Assembly (NCBI GenBank): GCA_045655645.1
Contig: JAZOPS010000049.1
Span: 8,763 to 72,762 of the forward strand
From: Fimenecus sp045655645
Lineage (GTDB): Bacteria > Bacillota > Clostridia > Oscillospirales > Acutalibacteraceae
Direction: 5' to 3'
Length of the DNA stretch: 64,000 nt
Below are positions 1-8,432 of this stretch, in pieces (position 1 is the stretch's first letter; each line of letters opens with the position of its first letter). The position numbers and the translations under genes are program-made. The notes beneath the pieces are model-generated. The model was given only the letters and a program-made list of their open reading frames with translations. It was not told the DNA's origin and made no database searches.

Positions 1-1
1 T

Positions 2-286
2 GCATTTATAGGTTCTGTTAAAGATGAAATTTTAGATGCTGAAACTTTGGCAATAAGACTTTTAGAAGTTATGAAAACTGATTATGCTGACAGACTTTCT
101 GAAAGATATAAAATTCTAGATTTTCAAGATAAAGAAGCTTGGGAAGTCCTTGAAATGATTGGCAAAAAACGCGGTATGATGATTAAGGGTGGCGACATTG
201 ACTATGAACGCGCATCTGTAATGTTGCTTGATGAATACCGTGGTGGCAAATTAGGCGCAATTTCATTAGAAAGACCGGTGAAATAA
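2..286 (+). CDS. rbgA: Ribosome biogenesis GTPase RbgA (YlqF), C-terminal part
   Basis: Only the C-terminal ~94 residues are in the window; the frame is open from base 2, so the start lies upstream. The segment opens with a GSVKDEILD stretch followed by a helical domain with the pattern LAIRLLEVM, which resembles the small helical domain after the circularly permuted GTPase of RbgA/YlqF, a factor for late 50S subunit assembly. The GTPase motifs themselves are outside the window. It ends 1 base before rnhB; ylqF-rnhB adjacency is common in Firmicutes and supports the call. Confidence 0.82.
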   Translation, partial: AFIGSVKDEILDAETLAIRLLEVMKTDYADRLSERYKILDFQDKEAWEVLEMIGKKRGMMIKGGDIDYERASVMLLDEYRGGKLGAISLERPVK

Positions 287-287
287 T

Positions 288-896
288 ATGGATTATTCTT
301 ATGAAAAACTTGCCATAGAAAAAGGTTTTAAAACAATTTGTGGAATTGATGAAGCCGGTCGCGGGCCATTGGCAGGTCCTGTTTATGCCGCAGCGGTTAT
401 TTTGCCAATTGACCTCGAAATAGATGGACTCAACGATTCAAAAAAACTCACTGAAAAGAAACGCGAAGCATTGTTTGATGTAATTTGTGAAAAAGCAATT
501 TCTTATTCTATTGGCATTGCAACAGAAGAAGAAATTGATGAAATCAATATTTTAAATGCTACTTTTTTAGCAATGAGAAGAGCAGTTGATGGATTATCAG
601 TAAAACCCGATTATGCATTGATTGATGGTAATCAACATCCAAGATTATCTATTCCAGACGAAACTGTTGTCAAGGGTGATGGTAAGAGCATGTCAATTGC
701 AGCTGCATCAATTCTTGCAAAAGTAAGTCGAGACCGTTTTATGCTCCAAATTGCTGAAAAATATCCTGAATATTGTTTTGAAAAGCATAAAGGTTACGGC
801 ACAAAACTTCATTATGAAATGATTGAAAAATATGGTGTTGCACCAATACACAGAAGGTCTTTTCTTAAAAAGATTTTAGGCGATAGCAATGGATAA
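288..896 (+). CDS. rnhB: Ribonuclease HII
   Basis: This endonuclease cleaves the RNA strand of RNA-DNA hybrids and starts removal of single ribonucleotides from DNA. The 202-residue protein has the family signature GIDEAGRGPLAGPV, with metal-binding acidic residues D21 and E22, and a third acidic residue at D113 in LIDGN. A KGD-KS-S-AAASILAKV block follows, as in type II RNases H. Length is normal. The ATG at 288 comes 1 base after the rbgA stop, and the 3' end overlaps yraN by 8 bases, which suggests translational coupling. Confidence 0.96.
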   Translation: MDYSYEKLAIEKGFKTICGIDEAGRGPLAGPVYAAAVILPIDLEIDGLNDSKKLTEKKREALFDVICEKAISYSIGIATEEEIDEINILNATFLAMRRAVDGLSVKPDYALIDGNQHPRLSIPDETVVKGDGKSMSIAAASILAKVSRDRFMLQIAEKYPEYCFEKHKGYGTKLHYEMIEKYGVAPIHRRSFLKKILGDSNG

Positions 897-1254
897 ACGC
901 TTGATTGGTGAATACGGTGAGATTGTCGCAGCAAGATATCTTAGAAAGCACGGTTACATAATTGTTGAAGGTAATTATCATTGTAAATTCGGTGAAATTG
1001 ATATTGTTGCAGAAGATAAAAAATATGTTGTCTTTGTTGAAGTTAAAACCCGAAGCGATGGAATGAAATATTCACCTTCTGACGCAGTTGATAGTACCAA
1101 AAGAGCAAAAATCATAGCATCATCACAAATTTATTTGAAAAATTATGAGTTTAATCGTCAACCACGATTTGATATCATTGAAGTTTATTTTAAAGTTGAT
1201 GAACCTGTAAAAATTAATCATATTGAAAATGCGTTTGATTCACAAGGAATTTAA
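889..1254 (+). CDS. YraN/UPF0102 family endonuclease-like protein
   Basis: A 121-residue protein of the UPF0102 (YraN) family with a restriction-endonuclease-like fold. The fold's acidic/lysine motif is visible: D38 in GEIDIV and E51-V-K53 in FVEVKTRS. Its cellular role is not established; family members are often encoded next to rnhB, as here, and a role in DNA processing or repair is an inference from fold and neighbourhood. The start codon lies inside the rnhB stop region (ATGGATAA overlap). The rbgA-rnhB-yraN group probably forms the end of one transcription unit. Confidence 0.88.
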   Translation: MDKRLIGEYGEIVAARYLRKHGYIIVEGNYHCKFGEIDIVAEDKKYVVFVEVKTRSDGMKYSPSDAVDSTKRAKIIASSQIYLKNYEFNRQPRFDIIEVYFKVDEPVKINHIENAFDSQGI

Positions 1255-1265
1255 CCATTTTAATA

Positions 1266-1294
1266 TTGAAATGAATTATTATTTATGTTAGAAT
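1266..1294 (+). promoter_or_regulatory. Sigma-A-type promoter of thrC
   Basis: TTGAAA (1266-1271), 17-base spacer, TAGAAT (1289-1294), with an extended -10 TG at 1286-1287. It lies 25 bases before the thrC start, and AAAGGATG at 1304-1311 is the ribosome binding site. Confidence 0.7.
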
Positions 1295-1318
1295 ACCACA
1301 CGAAAAGGATGTGTTCTT

Positions 1319-2812
1319 ATGTTTTATACAAGTACAAGAGATAAGTCGGTTAAGGTAACTGCTGCCGAAGCAATTGCTAAAGGTATTTCATCAGAAGGTG
1401 GGCTTTTTGTTCCTACTGAAATCCCACAGATTTCTCTTGAATTTATTAAAAAACTCGTACCAATGAGTTACATTGAAAGAGCAAAAGAAATTTTGAGACT
1501 TTATCTCACAGATTTTACAGAAGATGAACTTTCAATGTGCGTTGAAGGTGCATACAAAGCTGGTAAATTCAGCTCTGAAAAGGTTGCTCCATTATATAAA
1601 TTATCAGATACAGCAAACGTTCTTGAGTTATGGAGAGGCCCAACTTGTGCATTTAAAGATATGGCACTTCAGTTATTGCCATACCTTCTTACAGTTTCAG
1701 CAGGAAAGACAGTTAAGGATACTGAAATCGTAATCCTCGTTGCAACATCAGGTGATACAGGTAAGGCTGCTCTCGAAGGATTTGCAGATGTTCCTAATAC
1801 AAAGATTCTTGTTTTCTATCCTGTTGACGGTGTCAGCCCAATGCAGAAACTTCAAATGACAACTCAGGAAGGCTCAAATGTTAGTGTTTGTGCAATTGAA
1901 GGTAACTTTGACGATGCACAGTCAGGTGTTAAAAAGATTTTCACAGACAAGGATATTGAAAAGAAATTCAAGGAAAATGGGCTTGCATTCTCATCAGCTA
2001 ACTCAATCAACTGGGGTCGTCTTGTGCCACAGATTGTTTATTATGTATCAGCATATTGTGATATGCTTGAAAACGGTGAACTTAAAAATGGTGAAGCAAT
2101 GAACGTTGTTGTACCAACAGGAAACTTTGGTAACATTCTTGCAGCATATTATGCAAAAGAAATGGGTGTACCTGTAAAAACACTTATTTGTGCTTCAAAT
2201 GCTAATAATGTTCTTACTGATTTCTTAACAAGTGGCACTTATGATAAAAACAGAGATTTCTATTGCACAACATCACCATCAATGGATATTCTTATTTCAA
2301 GCAACCTTGAAAGACTTTTATTCCATCTCTGCGGTGAAAATGACGTACAGGTAGCAGAATGGATGTCATCACTTAATAATGGTGGTAAATATACAGTTTC
2401 TGCAGAAGTTGCAGAAAAAGTAAAATCATTGTTTGCTGCTGGATGCTGTGATGACGCAGAAATAAAAGCAACAATCGGCAAGGTGTTTGATGAAAAAGAC
2501 TATCTTTGTGACACACATACAGCAGTTGCTGTTAAGGTCTATGAAGATTATGTAGAAAAAACAGGGGATAAAACACCAACAGTTATTGCTTCAACAGCAA
2601 ACCCATATAAATTCTCTGCTAGCGTTCTTTCAGCAATTACTGATGAAATTAAAGCTGATAACGAATTTGATATGGTTGACGAATTATTCCAGAAATCAAA
2701 CGAACCTGTTCCACAGCAACTTGCAACTCTTAAAGGCAAAACACCAAGATTTACTGGTGTTGCAAAGAAAGAGGATATGAAACAAGTTGTGTTTGATATG
2801 TTGGGTATATAA
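1319..2812 (+). CDS. thrC: Threonine synthase
   Basis: PLP enzyme that converts O-phosphohomoserine to threonine, the last step of threonine synthesis. The 497-residue length fits the long bacterial/fungal form. The N-terminal FYTSTRDKSVKV and SSEGGLFVP segments are typical. The PLP lysine is K113 in the CAFKDMALQLL motif, and the ATSGDTGKAAL loop binds the cofactor phosphate. It stands alone between a promoter and a terminator, without hom or thrB. No riboswitch or T-box fits in the 64-base leader region. Confidence 0.96.
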   Translation: MFYTSTRDKSVKVTAAEAIAKGISSEGGLFVPTEIPQISLEFIKKLVPMSYIERAKEILRLYLTDFTEDELSMCVEGAYKAGKFSSEKVAPLYKLSDTANVLELWRGPTCAFKDMALQLLPYLLTVSAGKTVKDTEIVILVATSGDTGKAALEGFADVPNTKILVFYPVDGVSPMQKLQMTTQEGSNVSVCAIEGNFDDAQSGVKKIFTDKDIEKKFKENGLAFSSANSINWGRLVPQIVYYVSAYCDMLENGELKNGEAMNVVVPTGNFGNILAAYYAKEMGVPVKTLICASNANNVLTDFLTSGTYDKNRDFYCTTSPSMDILISSNLERLLFHLCGENDVQVAEWMSSLNNGGKYTVSAEVAEKVKSLFAAGCCDDAEIKATIGKVFDEKDYLCDTHTAVAVKVYEDYVEKTGDKTPTVIASTANPYKFSASVLSAITDEIKADNEFDMVDELFQKSNEPVPQQLATLKGKTPRFTGVAKKEDMKQVVFDMLGI

Positions 2813-2825
2813 CACAATAATAACT

Positions 2826-2861
2826 AATGCGGAAGCTGTTTTGCTTAGAAGCTTCCGCATT
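2826..2861. terminator. Bidirectional terminator between thrC and DUF1540 gene
   Basis: An 11-bp perfect inverted repeat (AATGCGGAAGC 2826-2836 with GCTTCCGCATT 2851-2861) sits between two convergent genes. The T-rich tail is modest on either strand (TTAGTTATTATT on the minus side), so it may serve both. Confidence 0.65.
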
Positions 2862-2871
2862 TGAATTTGAG

Positions 2872-3036
2872 TTATTCTACATCTCTTGTATTAAGTTTGA
2901 AAGTTGCACATCTTGTGTCGTCACAAGAACAAGCGCTGTGTGTACCTACCTTAATACCGTCTGCAGTGCAATTCATGTGTCCGTCATTAAAAATGCAATG
3001 ACAAGCATCGCAAGTAATGTTTCTATTCTTATCCAT
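2872..3036 (-). CDS. DUF1540 cysteine-rich small protein
   Basis: A 54-residue minus-strand gene with ATG at 3036 and a strong AAAGGAGG site just upstream (complement of 3047-3054). The protein carries the DUF1540 pattern: CDACHC near the N-terminus, then C-TADGIKVG, then SCDDTRCATFK, with seven cysteines in all. DUF1540 proteins are small, presumed metal-binding proteins common in Clostridia and often in spore formers; the function is unknown. It is convergent with thrC and divergent from the phosphoesterase gene. It is short enough to be missed by length-filtered gene calling. The plus-strand frame over the same bases has no ribosome binding site and no recognisable domain. Confidence 0.88.
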   Translation of the reverse strand: MDKNRNITCDACHCIFNDGHMNCTADGIKVGTHSACSCDDTRCATFKLNTRDVE

Positions 3037-3104
3037 TTTGTTAGCCTCCTTTCAATTTTATTTTTTGAAAGAAATTTATAATTATTCACAGGAGAAATTA
3101 CCTT

Positions 3105-3797
3105 ATGTCAGTTTTTGTAATCGGTGATACGCATCTCTCTTTTTCAACAGATAAACCGATGAATATTTTTAAAGGGTGGGATGATTACGAATTCCGCCTT
3201 GAAAAGAATTGGCAAAAATTGGTTGATAAGGATGATACTGTTATAATAGCAGGGGACACTTCTTGGGGAATGAGCCTTGAAGAAAGTGAAAAAGATTTTG
3301 AGTTTTTACACAACTTAAATGGTAAAAAAATCATTTTAAAAGGTAATCACGATTATTGGTGGAACACCGCAACAAAAATGAATAAATTTCTTGCAGAAAA
3401 AGGTTTTGATTCTCTAAACTTTTTGCACAACAATGCATTTAAAGTTGATGACATTGCAATCGCGGGTAGTCGTGGTTGGTTTTTTGACGCAGAAAGTGAA
3501 AACATAGATAAAGTATTAGCTCGTGAATGTGAAAGAATTCAGCGTTCGATTGATATGGCAAAAGATTTGGGTGGGGAGATTGTAGTTTTCCTTCATTATC
3601 CACCAGTTTCAATGTATAAAGATTGTGACCCGATAGTTGAAGTGCTTGTGCGAAACAATATAAAGCGTTGCTATTATGGTCATCTTCACGGTGGGGCAAT
3701 AAAGGGCGCACTTAATGGTGAAAAATACGGAATAGATTTTAAACTTGTTTCGGCAGATTATCTTGAATTTTGCCCTTTACACATTAAATCCAAGTAA
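3105..3797 (+). CDS. Calcineurin-like metallophosphoesterase
   Basis: A 230-residue predicted phosphohydrolase with the complete set of two-metal motifs in order: GDTHLS near residue 7, GDTSWG near 50, KGNHDYWW near 78, HYPP near 164 and GHLHGG near 195. It belongs to the COG1768-type group of stand-alone bacterial phosphoesterases. The substrate is unknown, and nothing in the context narrows it. AGGAGA sits about 9 bases before the ATG at 3105. A TATAAT at 3077-3082 may be its -10 box, but no convincing -35 was seen. Confidence 0.85.
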   Translation: MSVFVIGDTHLSFSTDKPMNIFKGWDDYEFRLEKNWQKLVDKDDTVIIAGDTSWGMSLEESEKDFEFLHNLNGKKIILKGNHDYWWNTATKMNKFLAEKGFDSLNFLHNNAFKVDDIAIAGSRGWFFDAESENIDKVLARECERIQRSIDMAKDLGGEIVVFLHYPPVSMYKDCDPIVEVLVRNNIKRCYYGHLHGGAIKGALNGEKYGIDFKLVSADYLEFCPLHIKSK

Positions 3798-3855
3798 TTT
3801 ATCAAAAAAACACTATTATTTTTGTTAAAATAGCAAGAAAAACTTATGGAAAATA

Positions 3856-3884
3856 TTGTATTTAATGTTTTTCTATGTTATAAT
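3856..3884 (+). promoter_or_regulatory. Promoter of tig (clpP-clpX)
   Basis: TTGTAT (3856-3861), 17-base spacer, TATAAT (3879-3884) with an extended -10 TG at 3876-3877. The ribosome binding site GGGAGG is at 3926-3931. No CtsR or CIRCE operator was recognised around it. Confidence 0.75.
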
Positions 3885-3939
3885 ATATTGAATTTTTCAG
3901 TAAAAATCTTAAAACAATGATATTCGGGAGGAATATTAA

Positions 3940-5358
3940 ATGTTAAAAACATCAAACAAAGTAGAAACAAATGTTTATGAGCTTGAAATTGCTATCAGTG
4001 GCGAAGCTTTTGAAGCTGCTGTTCAGAAGGCATATTTAAAGCAGAGAAAGAACATTGCAATCAATGGTTTTAGAAAGGGCAAAGCTCCAAGAGCATTCAT
4101 CGAAAGAGTTTATGGTGAAGGCGTTTTCTATGAAGATGCACTTGAAATTCTTTATCCAGATGCAGTTGCAGAAGCAATTAAAGAAGCAGACCTCGACGTA
4201 ATTGATACTCCATTTGACCTTGATGTACCAGAAATTGGTAAAGATGGTGTAACTCTTAAGTTGAAAGTTACAGTTAAACCAGAAGTTAAACTCGGCAAAT
4301 ATAAGGGCGTTAAAGCAACAAAGCCTGCTGTTAAGGTTGCTGCTGATGAAGTTAAAGCAGAACTCGCAAAAATGCAAGAACAGAACTCAAGAATGGTTTC
4401 TGTTGATAACAGAGCTGTTAAGAAGAATGATACAGCAGTTATCGACTTCGAAGGTTTTGTTGACGGCGTTGCATTTGACGGCGGTAAAGCTGAAATGTAT
4501 GAACTTGTAATTGGTAGCGGTTCATTTATTCCAGGTTTTGAAGACCAGATTATCGGTCACAAGATTGGCGAAGAATTTGACGTTAATGTTACATTCCCAG
4601 CAGAATATCAAGAAAACCTTGCATCAAAAGATGCTGTTTTCAAAATTAAACTTCACGAAATCAAAGTTAAAGAACTTCCTGCTCTTGATGATGAGTTTGT
4701 TAAAGATGTTAGCGAGTTCGATACACTTGATGAACTTAAAAAGAGCATTAAAAAGCAACTTGAAGATGCAAAGAAAGCTGAAGCAGATAACAAAGTTACA
4801 GCTGACATTCTTGAAACAGTTGCAAATGGCATTAAAGCAGAAATTCCTGCTTGCATGATTGAAAAAGCAATTGACGATATCGTTAACGATTTCGCTTACA
4901 GACTTCAAATGCAGGGTCTTGACCTTGACACATACCTTATGTACACAGGTATGGAAAAAGACAAGTTCAGAGAAGGTTACAAAGAGAACGCAGAAGCTCA
5001 GGTTAAACTTCAACTTGCTCTTGAAGAAATCGTTAAAGCTGAAAAGATTGAAGCTAGTGATGATGATATTGCTGCTGAATATGACAGACTTGCAAAGATG
5101 TATAATATGGATGTTGACGCAGTTAAGAAAGCAATTTCTGCTGATGCACTCAAAGATGACATCACATCAAGAAAAGCAGTTGACTTTGTAAAAGAAAACG
5201 CAGTAATTACTGAAGAAAAAGCAGCAGCTAAGAAGACAGCAGAAAAGAAAGAAACTGCTGAAAAGAAACCAGCTGCTAAAAAAGAAACAGCAAAGAAAGA
5301 AACTGCTAAAAAGCCAGCAGCAAAAAAGACAACAAAAAAAGCAGCAGATGCTGAATAA
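3940..5358 (+). CDS. tig: Trigger factor with lysine/alanine-rich C-terminal tail
   Basis: Ribosome-associated chaperone and peptidyl-prolyl isomerase that binds nascent chains at the exit tunnel. The N-terminal ribosome-binding domain has GFRKGKAPRAFIE (signature GFRxGKxP) near residue 44. A PPIase domain follows (IDFEGFVDG...GSGSFIPGFEDQI), then the helical C-domain. Residues from about 426 to 472 form an extra tail of roughly five-residue units ending in paired lysines (eight KK pairs with Ala, Thr, Glu, Pro), like histone H1 tails. The frame is unbroken, so the tail is real coding sequence. It is upstream of clpP, as in many bacteria. Confidence 0.95.
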   Translation: MLKTSNKVETNVYELEIAISGEAFEAAVQKAYLKQRKNIAINGFRKGKAPRAFIERVYGEGVFYEDALEILYPDAVAEAIKEADLDVIDTPFDLDVPEIGKDGVTLKLKVTVKPEVKLGKYKGVKATKPAVKVAADEVKAELAKMQEQNSRMVSVDNRAVKKNDTAVIDFEGFVDGVAFDGGKAEMYELVIGSGSFIPGFEDQIIGHKIGEEFDVNVTFPAEYQENLASKDAVFKIKLHEIKVKELPALDDEFVKDVSEFDTLDELKKSIKKQLEDAKKAEADNKVTADILETVANGIKAEIPACMIEKAIDDIVNDFAYRLQMQGLDLDTYLMYTGMEKDKFREGYKENAEAQVKLQLALEEIVKAEKIEASDDDIAAEYDRLAKMYNMDVDAVKKAISADALKDDITSRKAVDFVKENAVITEEKAAAKKTAEKKETAEKKPAAKKETAKKETAKKPAAKKTTKKAADAE

Positions 5359-5383
5359 TCAAAAAATATAAGTTTAAGTGTTG

Positions 5384-5416
5384 AAGAATTGTCCAATAAT
5401 TAATAGGGCAATTCTT
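5384..5416 (+). terminator. Hairpin between tig and clpP (attenuator or partial terminator)
   Basis: AAGAATTGTCC (5384-5394) pairs with GGGCAATTCTT (5406-5416) with one G-U pair and an 11-base loop. The run after the stem (TAATGCTTTTC) is a weak T-tract, so read-through into clpP is likely. It may set the tig to clpP ratio or protect the tig 3' end. Confidence 0.5.
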
Positions 5417-5455
5417 TAATGCTTTTCATAAGTTTTAAACGGAGGTTATATTATT

Positions 5456-6037
5456 ATGGCACTTGTACCATACGTTGTTGAACAAACAAACAGGGGTGAA
5501 AGACAATACGATATTTTTTCAAGACTCTTAAATGACAGAATTATCGTTTTGTCAGATGAGGTTAATGATGCAACTGCATCTTTGGTCGTTGCTCAGTTAC
5601 TTTATCTTGAGGGACAGGATAGCGAAAAAGATATAAGCCTTTATATTAATAGTCCAGGCGGCTCAGTTTCAGCAGGGCTTGCAATTTATGACACAATGCA
5701 ATACATTAAGTGTGATGTTTCAACTATTTGTATGGGTATGGCAGCAAGTATGGGCGCATTCTTGCTTTCATCTGGAGCAAAAGGTAAGAGATTTGCTCTT
5801 CCAAATAGTGAAATTATGATTCATCAACCTTTAGGTGGTGCACAAGGTCAGGCAAGCGATATTAAAATTGCTGCTGAACACATTCTCAGAACAAGAGAAA
5901 AACTTAACAAAATCCTTGCTGAAAATACAGGAAGACCAATTGAACAAATTGCTCTTGATACAGAGCGCGACAATTGGCTCTCAGCTCAAGAAGCAATGGA
6001 TTATGGCATTGTAGATAAGGTTTTCTATAAGAGATAA
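5456..6037 (+). CDS. clpP: ATP-dependent Clp protease proteolytic subunit
   Basis: Serine peptidase that forms the 14-mer chamber degrading substrates fed by ClpX or other Clp ATPases. The catalytic triad falls at S98 (GMAASMGA), H123 (MIHQP) and D172 (ERDNW). The protein is 193 residues, normal length. N-terminal VPYVVEQTNRGERQYDIFS is typical. GGAGGT at 5441-5446 precedes the ATG. It is followed by clpX after 11 bases, so ClpXP is made from one unit. Confidence 0.98.
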   Translation: MALVPYVVEQTNRGERQYDIFSRLLNDRIIVLSDEVNDATASLVVAQLLYLEGQDSEKDISLYINSPGGSVSAGLAIYDTMQYIKCDVSTICMGMAASMGAFLLSSGAKGKRFALPNSEIMIHQPLGGAQGQASDIKIAAEHILRTREKLNKILAENTGRPIEQIALDTERDNWLSAQEAMDYGIVDKVFYKR

Positions 6038-6048
6038 GGAGCTAATTT

Positions 6049-7359
6049 ATGGCTAGAGAAAACGATAAAGAAAGAAATGTAAGATGTTCTTTCTGTGGTA
6101 AGACACAGGAACAAGTTGAAAAACTTATCGCTGGTCCAGGCGTTTATATCTGTGATGAATGTATCGAACTTTGTATGGGCATCATTGATGAAAACGCTGA
6201 TAGAGGTTATAAACCATCAGGTAAAAAAGTGAAACTTGAAGAAAAAGTTTTACCAAAACCACAAGATATTAAGGCAAAACTTGACGAATATGTTGTTGGT
6301 CAGGATGAAGCTAAAAAAGCTTTGAGTGTTGCAGTTTATAATCACTACAAGAGAATATATCATGGTTGTGACACTGATGTAGAAATTCAAAAGAGCAATG
6401 TTGTGCTTTTGGGACCAACTGGTGTGGGTAAAACAGTCCTTGCACAGACTCTTGCAAAAATTATTGATGTGCCATTTGCAATTGCCGATGCTACAACACT
6501 TACAGAAGCTGGTTATGTTGGTGAAGATGTTGAAAACATTCTTTTAAGACTTATTCAGGCAGCTGATTTTGATGTTGAAAAAGCAGAGCGTGGAATTATT
6601 TATGTTGATGAAATTGATAAGATTGCAAGAAAGAGTGAAAATCCTTCAATTACTCGTGATGTAAGTGGTGAAGGTGTTCAGCAAGCACTCTTAAAAATTC
6701 TTGAAGGAACAATTTCAAATGTTCCACCACAAGGCGGCAGAAAACATCCACAACAAGAATTTATTCAGATTGACACTTCAAATATTCTCTTTATTTGCGG
6801 TGGCGCTTTTGATGGGATTGAAAAAATAGTTGAAAAGCGAACAGGTAATTCTGCTCTTGGTTTTGGTGCAGAAATTAAGAACAAATCTGAACTGGAACTT
6901 GAAGATGTTTATTCAAAAGTAATCGCACAAGATTTGGTTAAATTTGGTCTTATTCCTGAACTTGTTGGTCGTGTTCCTGTAATCACAGCACTAAAACAAC
7001 TTTCTAAAGAAGATTTAATCAGAATTCTTTCTGAACCTAAAAATGCACTGTTAAAACAATTTAAAGCGTTATTCCAGATGGACGATGTTGAACTCGAATT
7101 TACCGATGATGCATTGGTTGCAATCGCTGAGAAAACACTTGAAAAGAAAACAGGTGCTCGTGGTCTTCGTGGCATAATGGAATCTGTTTTGATGCCAATT
7201 ATGTATGATACACCATCTGAGCATACTATTTCTAAAGTTATCATTACTCGTGATTGTGTTGAAAATGGTGCTGAACCGGAAATTCTTCGCGATGAAAACA
7301 GAAAACCCAATATTTTAACATCAAAGAATATTGGTAAAACAAATAAAAAAGCAATATAA
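6049..7359 (+). CDS. clpX: ATP-dependent Clp protease ATP-binding subunit ClpX
   Basis: AAA+ unfoldase that recognises, unfolds and translocates substrates into ClpP. The N-terminal C4 zinc-binding domain is present (CSFCGK near residue 14 and CDECIELC near 36), then Walker A GPTGVGKT with K128, Walker B IIYVDEIDK, and a C-terminal small domain with the GARGLR sensor 2 motif. Length of 436 residues is standard. It lies 11 bases after clpP. A GAAA-loop hairpin follows the stop. Confidence 0.98.
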   Translation: MARENDKERNVRCSFCGKTQEQVEKLIAGPGVYICDECIELCMGIIDENADRGYKPSGKKVKLEEKVLPKPQDIKAKLDEYVVGQDEAKKALSVAVYNHYKRIYHGCDTDVEIQKSNVVLLGPTGVGKTVLAQTLAKIIDVPFAIADATTLTEAGYVGEDVENILLRLIQAADFDVEKAERGIIYVDEIDKIARKSENPSITRDVSGEGVQQALLKILEGTISNVPPQGGRKHPQQEFIQIDTSNILFICGGAFDGIEKIVEKRTGNSALGFGAEIKNKSELELEDVYSKVIAQDLVKFGLIPELVGRVPVITALKQLSKEDLIRILSEPKNALLKQFKALFQMDDVELEFTDDALVAIAEKTLEKKTGARGLRGIMESVLMPIMYDTPSEHTISKVIITRDCVENGAEPEILRDENRKPNILTSKNIGKTNKKAI

Positions 7360-7366
7360 ATAATCA

Positions 7367-7385
7367 GGCCACGGGAAACCGTGGC
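7367..7385 (+). terminator. GNRA-loop hairpin after clpX
   Basis: GCCACGG (7368-7374), GAAA loop, CCGTGGC (7379-7385). There is no T-run after it, so it is a weak terminator at best; it may instead protect the clpX message end or separate it from the permease gene 22 bases on. Confidence 0.45.
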
Positions 7386-7406
7386 TTGCATATTGTAGGT
7401 GTGAAA

Positions 7407-8306
7407 ATGAAAAATAAAATTAAATCAACTGCATTACTGTTTTTAACAGCTATAATTTGGGGTTTTGCATTTGTAGCTCAGCGAGTTGGTGCTGATTATG
7501 TTGGTGCTTTTACTTTTAATGGAGTACGTTTTATATTGGGCGCTTGCTCTTTAATACCTGTAATCCTTATCTTTGAAAAAGAAGAATTTAATAAGAAGAA
7601 ATTTATAAAAACGTTATGGACAGGCGCGCTTGCGGGTGTAATTCTCTTTATTGCTTCTTCATTGCAACAATTTGGAATAGTTTTTACAGGCAGTGCGGGC
7701 AAGGCAGGTTTCCTAACAGGACTTTACATAGTATTAGTGCCTCTTATTCGTTTTGTAATGGGTAAGAAAACAAGCGTACTTACATTTTTTGGTGCGATTT
7801 TTGCTGTTATAGGATTATTTTTCTTATGTATGACAGGTGATAAGATTACCTTTGGAATCGGTGATATAGTTCTCATAATTGGCGCATTTTTTTGGGCTAG
7901 CCATATTCTCGTCGTTGACAAGTTTGTAAATTCAATAAGTGCATTAAAATTTAGTATGATTCAATTTTATACTTGCGGAATTTTAAGTATGGTTTTTGCA
8001 ATGTTTACTGAAACTATTGAATTTTCTTCTATAAAGGCAGCAGGGATTCCAATTCTCTATGGTGGTTTAATGTCTGTTGGTGTTGCATATACTTGTCAAA
8101 TTTTAGGCCAAAAGAATGCAGACCCAACATTTGCATCAATTGTTTTTTCTACTGAATCAGTATTCAGTGCAATCGGTGGAGCGTTGATTTTACACGAAAT
8201 GATGAGTAGCCGAGGCTATTTGGGGTGCGTTCTGATTTTTATCGGAATAATTCTTTCTCAGATAACTCTTAATGATATAAAAAAAGTTAAAAAATACAAG
8301 AATTAA
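7407..8306 (+). CDS. EamA/DMT-family permease
   Basis: A 299-residue inner-membrane protein of the drug/metabolite transporter superfamily with two EamA repeats. About ten hydrophobic segments are visible, and the N-terminal AIIWGFAFVAQRVGADYVG stretch is the typical first helix of the family. The substrate is unknown; relatives export amino acids, metabolites or drugs. I chose ATG 7407 because GTAGGTG at 7395-7401 sits at the right distance; a GTG at 7401 or TTG at 7386 would add a few residues. No promoter of its own was seen, so it may be read through from clpX. Confidence 0.87.
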   Translation: MKNKIKSTALLFLTAIIWGFAFVAQRVGADYVGAFTFNGVRFILGACSLIPVILIFEKEEFNKKKFIKTLWTGALAGVILFIASSLQQFGIVFTGSAGKAGFLTGLYIVLVPLIRFVMGKKTSVLTFFGAIFAVIGLFFLCMTGDKITFGIGDIVLIIGAFFWASHILVVDKFVNSISALKFSMIQFYTCGILSMVFAMFTETIEFSSIKAAGIPILYGGLMSVGVAYTCQILGQKNADPTFASIVFSTESVFSAIGGALILHEMMSSRGYLGCVLIFIGIILSQITLNDIKKVKKYKN

Positions 8307-8368
8307 AAATAAAGCATAAATATGGGTAAGATAAAAATGACACAATTATTACAGTATCTTGTAAAATA

Positions 8369-8397
8369 TTGACAAATAATGGTGTTTAAAGTACAAT
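8369..8397 (+). promoter_or_regulatory. Strong promoter of the sugar transferase gene
   Basis: TTGACA (8369-8374), 17-base spacer, TACAAT (8392-8397). The ribosome binding site GGAGG is at 8423-8427. Confidence 0.8.
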
Positions 8398-8432
8398 GAC
8401 CATAATATATTGTAGTCCTTTTGGAGGCAAAT

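Noticed and set aside
2827..3081. Plus-strand open frame of 84 residues after thrC
   Set aside because: It begins inside a terminator hairpin, has no ribosome binding site, and is the shadow of the DUF1540 gene on the other strand.
4036..5013. Long antisense open frames inside tig
   Set aside because: They arise from the biased codon use of tig, give Phe/Cys/Asn-rich products, and lack ribosome binding sites.
5215..5355. Tig tail as a frameshift artefact or fused fragment
   Set aside because: The frame is continuous, the segment is regular, and its codons match the rest of tig.
3798..5455. CIRCE or CtsR operators for tig/clpP (also checked at 17373-17543 for lon)
   Set aside because: No TTAGCACTC repeat or GGTCAAA direct repeat was seen.
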